Below, piece by piece: positions 1 to 9,025 of a DNA stretch of 64,000 bases; within the stretch, counting starts at the first letter, position 1; every line of letters begins with the position of its first letter. Source of the DNA: Nitrospirales bacterium LBB_01. Its GTDB lineage: Bacteria; Nitrospirota; Thermodesulfovibrionia; Thermodesulfovibrionales; Magnetobacteriaceae. The stretch covers positions 992,001 through 1,056,000 of the forward strand of contig CP049016.1 in the NCBI GenBank assembly GCA_004376055.2. Direction: 5' to 3'. Below the pieces are notes generated by a model. It was given only the letters and a program-made list of their open reading frames with translations, did no database searches and was not told the origin of the DNA. Made by a program: the position numbers and the translations under genes.

Positions 1-191
1 TTACCGCACTTTATTTCCACCTGTGAATCAAGTTTTTGAATGAAGTTTTCCAGCTCCTCACAAGGTTTTAAATCAAAAACAGTAACCTTTGCCCCCAGTC
101 TTACACAGAGGTTTGCAGCTCCCACTCCGCTTCTGGCCAATCCCACAACCGCAACAGCCTTATCTTTGAAGTTCTTATACATTGTTGTCAC
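1..191 (-). CDS. murD: UDP-N-acetylmuramoylalanine--D-glutamate ligase MurD, N-terminal part (cut by window edge)
   Basis: The minus strand encodes the N-terminal Rossmann-like domain of MurD, the cytoplasmic ligase that adds D-glutamate to UDP-MurNAc-L-Ala. About 63 residues are present, including the nucleotide-binding stretch VAVVGLARSGVGAANL followed by the second strand KVTVFDL. The gene runs off the left edge, so the catalytic and C-terminal domains are not visible. I prefer the GTG start at 191, because a GGGGG stretch lies about 8 bases upstream of it. An in-frame ATG at 182 is the alternative. It follows dacF by 27 bases as the last visible gene of the dcw operon. Confidence 0.85.
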   Translation of the reverse strand, partial: MTTMYKNFKDKAVAVVGLARSGVGAANLCVRLGAKVTVFDLKPCEELENFIQKLDSQVEIKCG

Positions 192-218
192 TTGTGCATC
201 CCCCGCTCAATCTATTTG

Positions 219-1514
219 TCAGTAAGCAACAGGCTTGCATTTAGGGTCATAAGAGGCTATCTCAAACCCCCTGCCTTTTATCAGCTTACAGACTTTAGTT
301 TTATTTGCTTTTTTAGCCGCTATATAACGCTTTGATTTTGAAGAGGCATATTTATGCGCTGCCTTTTTGTTCTCAGTCCTTAACGCCTTTGCTTTGTTGT
401 GTTTCAAGGAAGCCTTTGCAGTAAATTTTCCTCTTCTGTGAGCAATCCTTGATTTATGAGTGCTGGCATAGAGTGTATGTTTAGATTTTGATACTGTGTC
501 ATTACTCTTATCTGCGGAGTAGTTCTTAGCAACATTAGCTAGCTTACTTTTCTTACTGGTTTTTTGGGCGGCATAGTGTTTGGTTTTTGACGCCTTTGAA
601 TAATTGCGATGATGCTTTCCTTGTAATTTTTTTAATTTTGCCTCGTTTTTACCGTCACTGAAATGTATCTCAGGTTTTGTGTGTGATTCGGATATATTGT
701 AACCCTTATTAAGAACGGTTTCGGCACTTCTCCAAAGGTTTGACCTCTGAGAGTCCCCAAGCACGGCGGCAACAAAGGTGTTTTCCCCGTGTTCTGCTGC
801 AAAAGCCAGACAATGCCGCGCAGCCTTTGTGTAGCCGGTTTTCCCGCCAAGTAAATCATCATCTTTCCACAGGAGTTTGTTTGTATTTGTCAGTGAGGCA
901 GTTGAGCCGTCTATAGAAGAAACAGTTTTAGTTTTTTTGATAATTATGTTTTTTATTACAGGGTACTGAAGTGATTCTCTCATAACAATAGCAAGGTCGT
1001 ATGCGGTTATGTACTGTCCGCCACCGGGAAGACCATGTGAGTTTATATATCTTGTATTATTAGCGCCTACTCTTTTAGCCTTTTTGTTCATGAGATTAAC
1101 AAAAGCTCCCTCAGAGCCGCTTACCGCCTCGGCTAATGCAACCGCTGCACCATTTACAGATTTCATAAGCATAATGTGCAGCAAATCGCCTATGTAGTAT
1201 CTGTCTCCCTCTCTCAACTCCACGCTTCCGCTGCTAAGCTCAGCCGCATTAGCGGATATAGTCGTAACATCCATTGTATCTAGATTATCCAAAACAACCA
1301 TAGCGGTTACAAGCTTTGCTGTGCTTGCAGGGGGCTGCTTAAGAAGCGGATTTTTGGCATATAATACCTGGTCAGAATCTGTGTCCATTATAACTGCGCT
1401 TCTTGCCGTTATATCGGCTGCACCGGCACCTGTGCAAATTAAAAAAATAATTAAAAAAGCCGTTACAAATTTGATAAAACACAAACTGCGTAAAAACTTT
1501 TCACTTTTTCTCAT
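219..1514 (-). CDS. dacF: D-alanyl-D-alanine carboxypeptidase (PBP5/DacF family, S11) with long lysine-rich tail
   Basis: This is a serine DD-carboxypeptidase that trims the terminal D-Ala from peptidoglycan pentapeptides in the periplasm. An N-terminal hydrophobic segment (about residues 11-32, ending AGA-AD) looks like a cleavable signal peptide. The three family motifs are present: STAK at 64-67 (nucleophile Ser64), SVN at 119-121 and KTG at 225-227. After about residue 285 the usual beta-sandwich domain and amphipathic anchor are not evident. Instead there are roughly 145 residues of low-complexity sequence rich in Lys, Ser, Ala and His, ending with two Cys. The gene lies 3 bases after mraY and 27 before murD, in the operon. 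A carboxypeptidase at this position is unusual for a dcw cluster. Confidence 0.88.
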   Translation of the reverse strand: MRKSEKFLRSLCFIKFVTAFLIIFLICTGAGAADITARSAVIMDTDSDQVLYAKNPLLKQPPASTAKLVTAMVVLDNLDTMDVTTISANAAELSSGSVELREGDRYYIGDLLHIMLMKSVNGAAVALAEAVSGSEGAFVNLMNKKAKRVGANNTRYINSHGLPGGGQYITAYDLAIVMRESLQYPVIKNIIIKKTKTVSSIDGSTASLTNTNKLLWKDDDLLGGKTGYTKAARHCLAFAAEHGENTFVAAVLGDSQRSNLWRSAETVLNKGYNISESHTKPEIHFSDGKNEAKLKKLQGKHHRNYSKASKTKHYAAQKTSKKSKLANVAKNYSADKSNDTVSKSKHTLYASTHKSRIAHRRGKFTAKASLKHNKAKALRTENKKAAHKYASSKSKRYIAAKKANKTKVCKLIKGRGFEIASYDPKCKPVAY

Positions 1515-1517
1515 TTG

Positions 1518-2600
1518 TCACCTCAATTTAATAGTCGCTAAGCTTAGCAATGCAAGCATAAAACCAATAATCCAAAACCTTACAACCGTTTTAGGCTCTA
1601 ACCATCCCTTTAGTTCAAAATGGTGGTGTATTGGAGCCATCCTGAAGATTCTCTTGCCGGTTAACTTAAATGACCCTACCTGCAGGATTACAGATATTGT
1701 CTCTATCACAAAAATCCCGCCAACAACCACTAACACAATCTCATGCTTTGTTAGGGTTGCCAAAGTGCCAAGAGCGCCTCCCAGACCAAGCGAGCCAACA
1801 TCTCCCATAAAAACCTCAGCCGGGTGAGTGTTGTACCATAAAAAACCCAGTGATGCCCCAAATATAGCGCCGCAACAGACCGTTAGTTCGCCAATTCCGT
1901 TTATATAAATCACTTGCAGGTACTGTGCAAGGCCTGCGTGCCCTGATATATAGACAAGCACGCCTGTTGCAAAAACCGCTATCGCAACAAGCCCAGAGGC
2001 AAGACCATCTAAGCCGTCTGTCAGATTTACTGCATTAGATGACCCCACAATTACAAACACACTGAAAGGTACATAGAATATCCCAAAATCAAAAAGCCAT
2101 TTCTTGAAAAACGGTACTATCAGACTGGTGCTGTACGGGTCTGACACATTTAAGTACTGAGCGACAGCAATAGCTAACGCAACGCCTATCTGAAGACCAA
2201 ACTTGTACTTTGCCCTTAGCCCCTTTGTGTTACGCTTTGATACCTTTAGGAAATCATCCCAAAAACCAATTGCACTGAAGCAAATCGTGGAAATCAATAA
2301 AATCCAAACGTGCCTGTTTGACAAATTACCCCAAAGCAGTATAGATACTGCGGTGGATATTACTATCAACACGCCTCCCATAGTTGGGGTGCCTGCCTTA
2401 GTCAAGTGAGTTTGTGGACCATCGGAGCGTATCTGCTGAGTAAGACTAATTCGCTTAAGGAATTTTATCGTCTCAGGAGCAAGCAAAAAAGTTATACCCA
2501 TTGCCGTGATGATTGCCACAGCCGTTCTGAAAGTTATGTAGCGAAATACGTTAAAAGGCGATATGTAATCACGAAGCGCATATAACACGTAATAAAGCAT
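1518..2600 (-). CDS. mraY: Phospho-N-acetylmuramoyl-pentapeptide-transferase
   Basis: This integral membrane enzyme transfers phospho-MurNAc-pentapeptide from UDP to undecaprenyl phosphate, forming lipid I. At 360 residues it has the same length as the E. coli enzyme. Family motifs are clear: GTPTMGG near residue 70, the aspartate pair DD at 115-116 followed by FLK, NLTDGLDGLA, and the histidine motif HHHFE near the C-terminus. About ten hydrophobic segments fit the known topology. Its ATG overlaps the murF stop by one base (TAATG), which suggests translational coupling within the dcw operon. Confidence 0.97.
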   Translation of the reverse strand: MLYYVLYALRDYISPFNVFRYITFRTAVAIITAMGITFLLAPETIKFLKRISLTQQIRSDGPQTHLTKAGTPTMGGVLIVISTAVSILLWGNLSNRHVWILLISTICFSAIGFWDDFLKVSKRNTKGLRAKYKFGLQIGVALAIAVAQYLNVSDPYSTSLIVPFFKKWLFDFGIFYVPFSVFVIVGSSNAVNLTDGLDGLASGLVAIAVFATGVLVYISGHAGLAQYLQVIYINGIGELTVCCGAIFGASLGFLWYNTHPAEVFMGDVGSLGLGGALGTLATLTKHEIVLVVVGGIFVIETISVILQVGSFKLTGKRIFRMAPIHHHFELKGWLEPKTVVRFWIIGFMLALLSLATIKLR

Positions 2601-3961
2601 TAGCTTATAACTCCCTCCATTTTTAACCCTCTTGAGCCCTTAATCAGCACGGTATCTCCTGAGGTGACAAGTGTGTTCAAAATTCCTGCCGCAGTAACGG
2701 CATTATCTGCTATATAGGCATCCCGTGTGTCTGCACTCTTAAGGTACTCCTCACAGGCTAATAACATAAGCGGGCCTACTGCAATAAAGACGTCAACTCC
2801 CTTAGCGCTCAATAACTGACCTATCTCTCTGTGAAACTTTTCGCTCTCAGTACCTAGCTCAAGCATATCACCAAGCACCGCCACTGTGCGTTTGTCTTTT
2901 AATCGGCATAGCTCCTCTACCGCAGCTTTAGTTGATGCCGGGTTTGAGTTATAGAGGTCTTTTATCAAAAGCATCCCGTCTCTTTTCTCTATTTCAAGAC
3001 GCATCGGAACTCCCGAAAACTCACTTACGGCTGCAATCATATTGTCTTTGTTTAGACCCAGTTTAAAACCCGCAGAAAGAGCGGACAGAGCATTATGAAC
3101 ATTAAAAACTCCCGGGATGTTTGTTACCATAGCTTTAATATCGCCATCAGGGAATACCACTCTTGCTGAAAACCCTGTGCCATCGGGGAGAGCCTCTACA
3201 TTGTCTGCCCGCATCATACAGTGATTACCAAAACCATACGTTATCAGCTCCCTGTTAAGCGCAGCATTTCTCCTTAAAACCTCTTCCATAAGATAGTTGT
3301 CATCACCGTTTACAATCAGTACTGAGGCAAAATCCATAAGCTCAAGCTTAGTCCTTCTTAGAGACTCCATATCTCCAAATCCTTCAAGATGAGCGGCCCC
3401 CAGATTTGTCACAATTCCAATGTCTGGGTGCGCTATGTTACACAGAAACTCAATATCTCCAGGCACACTTGCTCCCATCTCAAGCACCGCAGCGGTTTCG
3501 TCATTCAGTTTGCTTAAAGACATTGGAAGCCCGATGTGATTATTGAAATTCCCCATGGTTTTAAACACACTGTAACCTGTTGAAAGCACTTGGAACGTGA
3601 ATTCTTTTGTTGTGGTCTTACCGTTTGTGCCTGTTACGGCTATAACCGGAATATTTCTCTTCGCTCTTATATATGCTCCCAGTGACTGAAGTGCTTTAAG
3701 GGTATCATCCACAAAAACTATTGCGGTTCCTTTTGGCGGCTTAATGTGTTCCCGTAAACTTAGACAACAGCAGGTTTTACCGAGAGCTGTTTCAATAAAG
3801 TCGTGGCCGTCAACGTTGTTACCCTTAAGGGGCACAAAAAGCTCATCGGCTTTAAGAGTGCGAGAGTCTATTGAAGTGCCGCTTAAGCGCATCTCTTTAG
3901 ATGGTTCATTAGATAAAACCTTACCGCCTGTGGCTTTAACTATGTCGTCAACTGTAAACAT
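2600..3961 (-). CDS. murF: UDP-N-acetylmuramoyl-tripeptide--D-alanyl-D-alanine ligase
   Basis: MurF adds D-Ala-D-Ala to UDP-MurNAc-tripeptide, the last cytoplasmic step of peptidoglycan precursor synthesis. The ATP-binding P-loop GTNGKTTTKE is near residue 110. It is followed by the Mur ligase central-domain signatures (LEMGAS, NLGAAHLEGFG) and the C-terminal domain with NSNPAS and VLGDMLELG. At 453 residues it has normal length. It lies 3 bases after murE and overlaps mraY by one base. Confidence 0.97.
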   Translation of the reverse strand: MFTVDDIVKATGGKVLSNEPSKEMRLSGTSIDSRTLKADELFVPLKGNNVDGHDFIETALGKTCCCLSLREHIKPPKGTAIVFVDDTLKALQSLGAYIRAKRNIPVIAVTGTNGKTTTKEFTFQVLSTGYSVFKTMGNFNNHIGLPMSLSKLNDETAAVLEMGASVPGDIEFLCNIAHPDIGIVTNLGAAHLEGFGDMESLRRTKLELMDFASVLIVNGDDNYLMEEVLRRNAALNRELITYGFGNHCMMRADNVEALPDGTGFSARVVFPDGDIKAMVTNIPGVFNVHNALSALSAGFKLGLNKDNMIAAVSEFSGVPMRLEIEKRDGMLLIKDLYNSNPASTKAAVEELCRLKDKRTVAVLGDMLELGTESEKFHREIGQLLSAKGVDVFIAVGPLMLLACEEYLKSADTRDAYIADNAVTAAGILNTLVTSGDTVLIKGSRGLKMEGVIS

Positions 3962-3964
3962 CTG

Positions 3965-5440
3965 TTAATCTTTTTCCTTTAATAATTTCTTTAGGATTTT
4001 TATAGCCGTCTCTTTATCACTAAACGGATGCTGAACACCCTTTATTTCTTGATAACTTTCGTGACCTTTTCCTGCAATAATAACTGCATCCCCGTCGCTT
4101 GCCATATAGATAGCCTCCCGTATGGCCTTTGCCCTGTCTGGCTCTACACTATAGGCTTGTCCTGCTCCCTTCTCTATTTGATTGATTATGTCCAGCGGGT
4201 CCTCAAACCTGGGATTGTCCGATGTGATAATTGCAAAGTCACTGAGCGATGTGGCAACAGCGCCCATAATCGGACGCTTCCCCTTGTCACGATTACCGCC
4301 GCAGCCAAATACCGTTATAATTTTCCCATGAACCATTTTCCTGACGTTTTCAAGCAGATTTTTTAAAGCGTCATCCGTATGCGCATAGTCAACAATGACG
4401 CTAAAGTCCTGCCCCTCTTCGATGGGTTCAAATCTGCCGGTAACAATCTTCAGGTTGTAAATGCCTGCAAGGATGTCATTGAATGGGATACCAAGAGAGA
4501 GAGCTGTGGAAAATGCGGCAAGTATATTATAGACGTTGATGAGACCTCTTAGGTTTGAAGCAGTCTTGTAATACTTTCCATCTGAGGATACTGTAAATTC
4601 AAGTCCTGACATGGAGAGATTTATATCTGTTGCCCTGACGTCGGCATCGGCGTTAAAGCCATAAGTGAGAATCTGCCCAGTGTGCTGCGTAAATAACCGT
4701 CTGCCGTAGGAATCATCTGTGTTTATAATGGCCGTACCGTTTGGTTTAAGCAGCTCTGTAAAGAGTCTCATTTTAGCATTAAAATAGTCCTCCATGTCTT
4801 TGTGGTAATCAAGGTGGTCTCTGGTCAGGTTTGTAAACACTACCCTGTCAAACTCAGCCCCGTCAACCCGGCACTGTGACAGTGCATGAGAGGAGACCTC
4901 GGTAACTACATGCGAGCATCCGGCTTTAGACATTTCACTTAAGTACATCTGAAACTCAGGAGACTCAGGAGTTGTGTGTCCTGCCGTATAGATTCTATCT
5001 TTAATCGTGTATGCTACAGTGCCGATAAGTCCCACATCTTTTGCATTAGCCTCAAGGATAGATTTCAAAATGTAAGCTGTTGAGGTCTTGCCGTTTGTGC
5101 CTGTGATTCCTGTTAGATTAAGGTTTGTGGAGGGGTCGCCGTAGTAATTGGCCGAGATATAACCCAGTGCAAGCCTTACATCCTCAACTCTTACAAAGAG
5201 GACATCCTTGCCGCTATATGGCTCTATGTTTACATCGTCTTCGTAGATAACACAGCTGGCTCCGTTTTTTACAGCATCGGCTATAAAATTGTGACCATCG
5301 GAGTGTTCACCCTTTATTGCAAAAAACATATTTCCAGGCTGTACTTTTCTTGAATCATAGGTGACACCGTTAGCAATCCTCGTAAGACTGCCGTCTATCT
5401 CACGTACCTGTATCCTGCCAAGCACCTCACTGATATTCAT
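3965..5440 (-). CDS. murE: UDP-N-acetylmuramoyl-L-alanyl-D-glutamate--2,6-diaminopimelate ligase
   Basis: MurE adds the third residue of the peptidoglycan stem peptide. The P-loop GITGTNGKTSTAY and the Mur ligase signatures (VTEVSSHAL, NLTRDHLDYH) are present. The C-terminal domain holds TSDNPRFEDP. In this family DNPR marks specificity for meso-diaminopimelate rather than lysine, so the cell wall is inferred to be the mDAP type usual in Gram-negatives. I chose the ATG at 5440; a TTG immediately upstream (5443) would add one residue. The gene sits about 20 bases after ftsI. Confidence 0.96.
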   Translation of the reverse strand: MNISEVLGRIQVREIDGSLTRIANGVTYDSRKVQPGNMFFAIKGEHSDGHNFIADAVKNGASCVIYEDDVNIEPYSGKDVLFVRVEDVRLALGYISANYYGDPSTNLNLTGITGTNGKTSTAYILKSILEANAKDVGLIGTVAYTIKDRIYTAGHTTPESPEFQMYLSEMSKAGCSHVVTEVSSHALSQCRVDGAEFDRVVFTNLTRDHLDYHKDMEDYFNAKMRLFTELLKPNGTAIINTDDSYGRRLFTQHTGQILTYGFNADADVRATDINLSMSGLEFTVSSDGKYYKTASNLRGLINVYNILAAFSTALSLGIPFNDILAGIYNLKIVTGRFEPIEEGQDFSVIVDYAHTDDALKNLLENVRKMVHGKIITVFGCGGNRDKGKRPIMGAVATSLSDFAIITSDNPRFEDPLDIINQIEKGAGQAYSVEPDRAKAIREAIYMASDGDAVIIAGKGHESYQEIKGVQHPFSDKETAIKILKKLLKEKD

Positions 5441-5463
5441 CAAATGTGTCCTCTTTCCTCAGT

Positions 5464-7188
5464 TTAATTTAAAACACCTATCGTCCTGCTGTCTCTTTCC
5501 ACAACAAGTACATTATTTTTAATCATATCCTCACGCGGCACATTTAAGTATGTAAGAGCCTTCTCTGCAATATTTTTAAACACTGGAGCGGCAACAAGTC
5601 CGCCATAGATTTCACCCCTTGGTTTCCACACAACCACCACCATCGCAAAGGCCGGTTTTTCTGCCGGTACAAAACCGACAAATGAGCTTATGAAATCTGT
5701 AGATGAGTAGCGTCCAATGTTTCTGTCATACATCTGGGCGGTGCCTGTTTTACCTGCCACGCGGTTACCGACAACTTCCGCATATTTAGCCGTACCGCCC
5801 TGTTGGGTAACCATCATAAGCGCACGAGTTACTATATCAACCACACGTTTTGACAGTATTTGCTCGCCAGGCTCAGCCTTATTAATTTCTGAAAACACAC
5901 CATCCCCTCTTATCACGCCTTTTACCACATGCGGGTGTACTTTATACCCGCCATTGGCTATTGTGGAGTAGGCGCTCACTATCTGAAGTGGAGTCACAGC
6001 CACCTCCTGCCCTATCGGCATCGCTCCTATTGAAACCCCTGACCACCTTTCAGGGCTCTTAATCAGTCCTGAAACTTCACCGGGTAAATCTATTCCGCTT
6101 TTATCTCCAAAACCGAATTTCTTTATGTACTTATAAAGCCGTTGCTTGCCAAGTCGTTGAGCAAGTTTTATGGTTCCTACGTTAGATGATTTCTGGATAA
6201 CCTCCATAAAGGTTAAAACCCCGTGCGGATGGGCGTCTTTTATGATTTTTCCTCCAACTTCAATCCCGCCTCCGCTGCAATCTATTCTATCATCCTCGCG
6301 GGCAAGCCTTTCTTCAAGCACTCCGGAGGCCGTTACAACTTTAAAGGTTGACCCCGGCTCATAGACGTCTGTTACGGCACGGTTTCTTCTGGCTGCAGGG
6401 CTGGTTTTGGCTGGGTTATTAGGGTCATACGTAGGTCTGTTGGACATAGCGAGAATTTCTCCGGTAAACGGATTCAGCATAATTGCCGTTGCTGCCACAG
6501 CCCGCCACTTTTTGATTGCCTCATCCAATTCCTTTTCCACTATGTACTGAAGCCCCTCATCCACTGTTAGCACTAAGCTGTTGCCAGAATTTTCAGCGTC
6601 ATTTTCGGAGTAAAACCTGTTGCCGCGTGCGTCTCTTTGAACTGAGTATGTCCCGCCCTCGCCGGTAAGCTCCTTGTCATACTTTGACTCAACGCCCTCA
6701 AGCCCTTTATTGTCAAGATTGACAAAGCCAATTATGTGGGAGGCAAAGGAGCCAAGCGTGTAGTATCGCTTTGCCTCTGGAGTTATCCCTATGCCGCCAA
6801 TTTTCAGGCTTTCCACCTTTGCTGTGTCCTCAAGTGAGATTTTCCTTTTAATCCATAAAAAATTCTTGCTGCTCTTAAGCTGCTCAGACAAGTCATTGAC
6901 ATTAACATCAATCATCTTAGCAAGCTTAAACAGTCTTTCATTGTCGCCGCCAAAGTTGGCTCTGTCCAGATACACTGAACCCTGCTCAAGGTTTGCAACA
7001 AGCCGTCTTCCTTTTCTGTCAAATATCATACCCCTTCTTACCTGAATGTCAACCTCAGCAATCCGCTGATTTGCCGACTTTTTGACAAACTTATCGTGAT
7101 TTAACACCATAAGATCAAATAGCCGCCCCACGACAGCTAAAAACCCCAGTGCTATCAACACAAATACGAAATATACTCTCTTACCCAT
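5464..7188 (-). CDS. ftsI: Penicillin-binding protein 3 / FtsI-type septal peptidoglycan transpeptidase
   Basis: This is a class B high-molecular-weight penicillin-binding protein that cross-links septal peptidoglycan. A single N-terminal transmembrane helix (residues 5-22) anchors it. A dimerisation domain follows (RRGMIFDRKGR near 51-61). The transpeptidase domain has STFK at 280-283 (nucleophile Ser280), SSN at 334-336 and KTGT at 480-483. At 574 residues it has typical length. No C-terminal PASTA domains are seen, which argues against the SpoVD/Pbp2x subtype. Its place between ftsL and murE is the classical ftsI position. Confidence 0.95.
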   Translation of the reverse strand: MGKRVYFVFVLIALGFLAVVGRLFDLMVLNHDKFVKKSANQRIAEVDIQVRRGMIFDRKGRRLVANLEQGSVYLDRANFGGDNERLFKLAKMIDVNVNDLSEQLKSSKNFLWIKRKISLEDTAKVESLKIGGIGITPEAKRYYTLGSFASHIIGFVNLDNKGLEGVESKYDKELTGEGGTYSVQRDARGNRFYSENDAENSGNSLVLTVDEGLQYIVEKELDEAIKKWRAVAATAIMLNPFTGEILAMSNRPTYDPNNPAKTSPAARRNRAVTDVYEPGSTFKVVTASGVLEERLAREDDRIDCSGGGIEVGGKIIKDAHPHGVLTFMEVIQKSSNVGTIKLAQRLGKQRLYKYIKKFGFGDKSGIDLPGEVSGLIKSPERWSGVSIGAMPIGQEVAVTPLQIVSAYSTIANGGYKVHPHVVKGVIRGDGVFSEINKAEPGEQILSKRVVDIVTRALMMVTQQGGTAKYAEVVGNRVAGKTGTAQMYDRNIGRYSSTDFISSFVGFVPAEKPAFAMVVVVWKPRGEIYGGLVAAPVFKNIAEKALTYLNVPREDMIKNNVLVVERDSRTIGVLN

Positions 7189-7213
7189 GGAGAGAGTTCC
7201 TCTTAAAAGAGGA

Positions 7214-7510
7214 CTAAATCCTTTCTTTTACGTAAAAAACCTTGTTTCTGTCTGGAAAATTAAACCCCATCTTTTTTATAGCCACGTTGTCTATTGAGGC
7301 AATAGAAAGAAGATTATCTCTTGCAGCAATGAGATTTCTCTGCTCTTTGACAAGCACTGCTTTCCTGTGTTGAAGCACACCCAGTTTGTACTCAAGAGAT
7401 TTAATGCTGGAGCGCAGCCACACCATGTAAAAAACACTGATGACTATCAAACTTATTGCCGCTGCTGACAGAAAATGTCTAAAAACCGAACCTCTAATTT
7501 CAGATATCAT
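7214..7510 (-). CDS. ftsL: FtsL-like cell division protein
   Basis: This is a small bitopic membrane protein of 98 residues. It has a short cytoplasmic head, one transmembrane helix at about 13-33, and a heptad-like coiled-coil region (about 35-65) in the periplasm. The sequence matches no strict motif, as expected for the poorly conserved FtsL family, which bridges FtsB/FtsQ and FtsW/FtsI. The call rests on size, topology and position between rsmH and ftsI. Its start overlaps the rsmH stop by 4 bases, so the two are probably translationally coupled. Confidence 0.8.
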   Translation of the reverse strand: MISEIRGSVFRHFLSAAAISLIVISVFYMVWLRSSIKSLEYKLGVLQHRKAVLVKEQRNLIAARDNLLSIASIDNVAIKKMGFNFPDRNKVFYVKERI

Positions 7511-8376
7511 AGTTTGATTCCTCCTCTTAGTTTGCCTGACCTTGCAGCAGGATTTTCCACGATTTCCTGAGCTTGTGCCATTACCGGTTTTTTCGTTATA
7601 AGAGCCATAAGTCCCTCTGTTTTACTCTCTGCCAAAAATCGTTTAACTATGCGGTCCTCAAGTGAATGGTAAGAAATCACACAGAGCGCTCCGCCTGGGT
7701 TTAACACATCACGTGCCCCTAAAAGTCCCTTTCTTAAAGAACCAAGCTCATCGTTTACGTAAATCCTGAGAGCCTGAAACGTTCTTGTGGCTGGATGGAC
7801 TTTTCCGCGTCCGCCATAGACGTCTAAAACAATTTGTGAAAGTTCACGGCAAGTCCGGATTTTCTTGATGCGTCTTGTTTTAACAATTGCATCGGCGATT
7901 TTCACACAGGATGGTTCCTCGCCAAAATCCCTGAAAATCTCTTCAAGCTCTTTCTTGTTCAGAGTGTTTACCACCTCTTGTGCGCTTTTGCCCTGCGTTC
8001 TATCCATTCTCATGTCAAGCGGATAGTCAGAGTCAAAACTAAAACCCCGCTCATGGTTTTTCACCTGAAACATTGACATTCCTAAGTCAAAGAGCACCCC
8101 GTCAACACCTTTTAGACCAAGACTCTCAACGACTTCACGGATACGGGAAAAATTTTCCTTTACAAATTGTACCGGTTTCCCAGTTAGCCTCTCGGCTGCC
8201 TGCTTTTGAGCCTCACCGTCCCTGTCAAGGGCTATTAATCTGCCGTCTGTCAGTGCATTTACTATTTCCAAAGCGTGTCCTCCGGTTCCAACAGTTCCGT
8301 CAACGTACACCCCATTTCTTTGTACGTTTAGCATCCCCATAACCTCTTTAGCCATAACCGGCCTGTGAATAACCAT
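7507..8376 (-). CDS. rsmH: 16S rRNA m4C1402 methyltransferase
   Basis: RsmH (MraW) N4-methylates C1402 of 16S rRNA in the decoding centre using S-adenosylmethionine. The SAM-binding motif DGTVGTGGHA follows an N-terminal HRPVMAKEV. Other family signatures are GVLFDLGMSMFQ, RGFSF, TRTFQALRIYVNDEL and ISYHSLEDRIVK. I chose the ATG at 8376, which gives a normal N-terminus of 289 residues. An upstream in-frame TTG at 8403 would overlap mraZ. An AAGGA lies about 13 bases before the ATG, a little far for an ideal ribosome-binding site. Confidence 0.95.
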   Translation of the reverse strand: MVIHRPVMAKEVMGMLNVQRNGVYVDGTVGTGGHALEIVNALTDGRLIALDRDGEAQKQAAERLTGKPVQFVKENFSRIREVVESLGLKGVDGVLFDLGMSMFQVKNHERGFSFDSDYPLDMRMDRTQGKSAQEVVNTLNKKELEEIFRDFGEEPSCVKIADAIVKTRRIKKIRTCRELSQIVLDVYGGRGKVHPATRTFQALRIYVNDELGSLRKGLLGARDVLNPGGALCVISYHSLEDRIVKRFLAESKTEGLMALITKKPVMAQAQEIVENPAARSGKLRGGIKL

Positions 8377-8392
8377 TGTTTGTTCATCATCC

Positions 8393-8851
8393 TTACACGC
8401 CAAGGCCTGACAACTCGGCCTCTATCTGTTTAATTTCGTCGCTGCCTCGTTTTATCACCTGCGACCACCGGTCTTTATCCCACACCTCTATAATGTTTTC
8501 AAGCCCTGCGACCACAATCTCCGCATTAAGCTCTATCTTGACGTCTTCTCTCAGTGACGGCGGAATTAACACCCTGCCTTGCTTGTCCACTTCACACTCT
8601 ACGGCTGAACCTATGACTTTTCTCTTAAAAAACTTCACAGCCTCGTTTGTCTTGGGAAGGGTTTTCACTTTTTCCATTAATCCCTTCCATTCCTCCTCGG
8701 GAAATATCTGCAGACATTCGTCATTTAAAGTTGCCGTTATATATAAGTTATTACCGTAATTGCCCTTTAAAACGTCGCGAAAGGTGGCAGGTACTATCAT
8801 CCTGCCCTTTTCGTCCAGTCTCTGGTTATGTCTGCCAAAAAACCCTATCAT
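8393..8851 (-). CDS. mraZ: Transcriptional regulator MraZ
   Basis: MraZ is an AbrB-like DNA-binding protein that autoregulates the dcw operon. At 152 residues it carries two SpoVT/AbrB repeats with the diagnostic DxxGR motif: DEKGRMIVP near 13-20 and DKQGRVLIP near 89-97. AAGGA sits 8 bases before the ATG. It is the first gene of the operon, and three GTGG repeats at exact 10-base spacing lie just upstream (see the promoter entry), matching the known MraZ target. Confidence 0.96.
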   Translation of the reverse strand: MIGFFGRHNQRLDEKGRMIVPATFRDVLKGNYGNNLYITATLNDECLQIFPEEEWKGLMEKVKTLPKTNEAVKFFKRKVIGSAVECEVDKQGRVLIPPSLREDVKIELNAEIVVAGLENIIEVWDKDRWSQVIKRGSDEIKQIEAELSGLGV

Positions 8852-8864
8852 CTACCATTTCCTT

Positions 8865-8906
8865 CCACAGTCATCCACTTTATACCACTTTATCGGTAAT
8901 TGTCAA
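8865..8906 (-). promoter_or_regulatory. dcw operon promoter with triple MraZ box
   Basis: On the minus strand there is a -35 TTGACA (8906-8901), a 16-base spacer and a -10 TATAAA (8884-8879). Three direct repeats of GTGG lie at 8888-8885, 8878-8875 and 8868-8865, each exactly 10 bases from the next. The first abuts the -10 on its upstream side, the second abuts it downstream, and the third is downstream again. MraZ oligomers are known to bind such one-turn-spaced repeats, so repression by occlusion of RNA polymerase is the likely mechanism. Confidence 0.85.
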
Positions 8907-9025
8907 GAAAAAAATTAGTAAAAATAAAAAATTTTTTTGTTTTTTTATTTTTTAGGCTAAGTTGCTGGTTTTATTGGAAAATAATTTACATGAAATCTCC
9001 TATTAAGATAAGGTAAAATAGGTGA

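Noticed and set aside
219-700. Frameshift as the source of the lysine-rich tail of the carboxypeptidase
   Set aside because: The other frames in this stretch do not read like a PBP5 C-terminal domain, and the in-frame tail has a consistent K/S/A/H composition to its stop.
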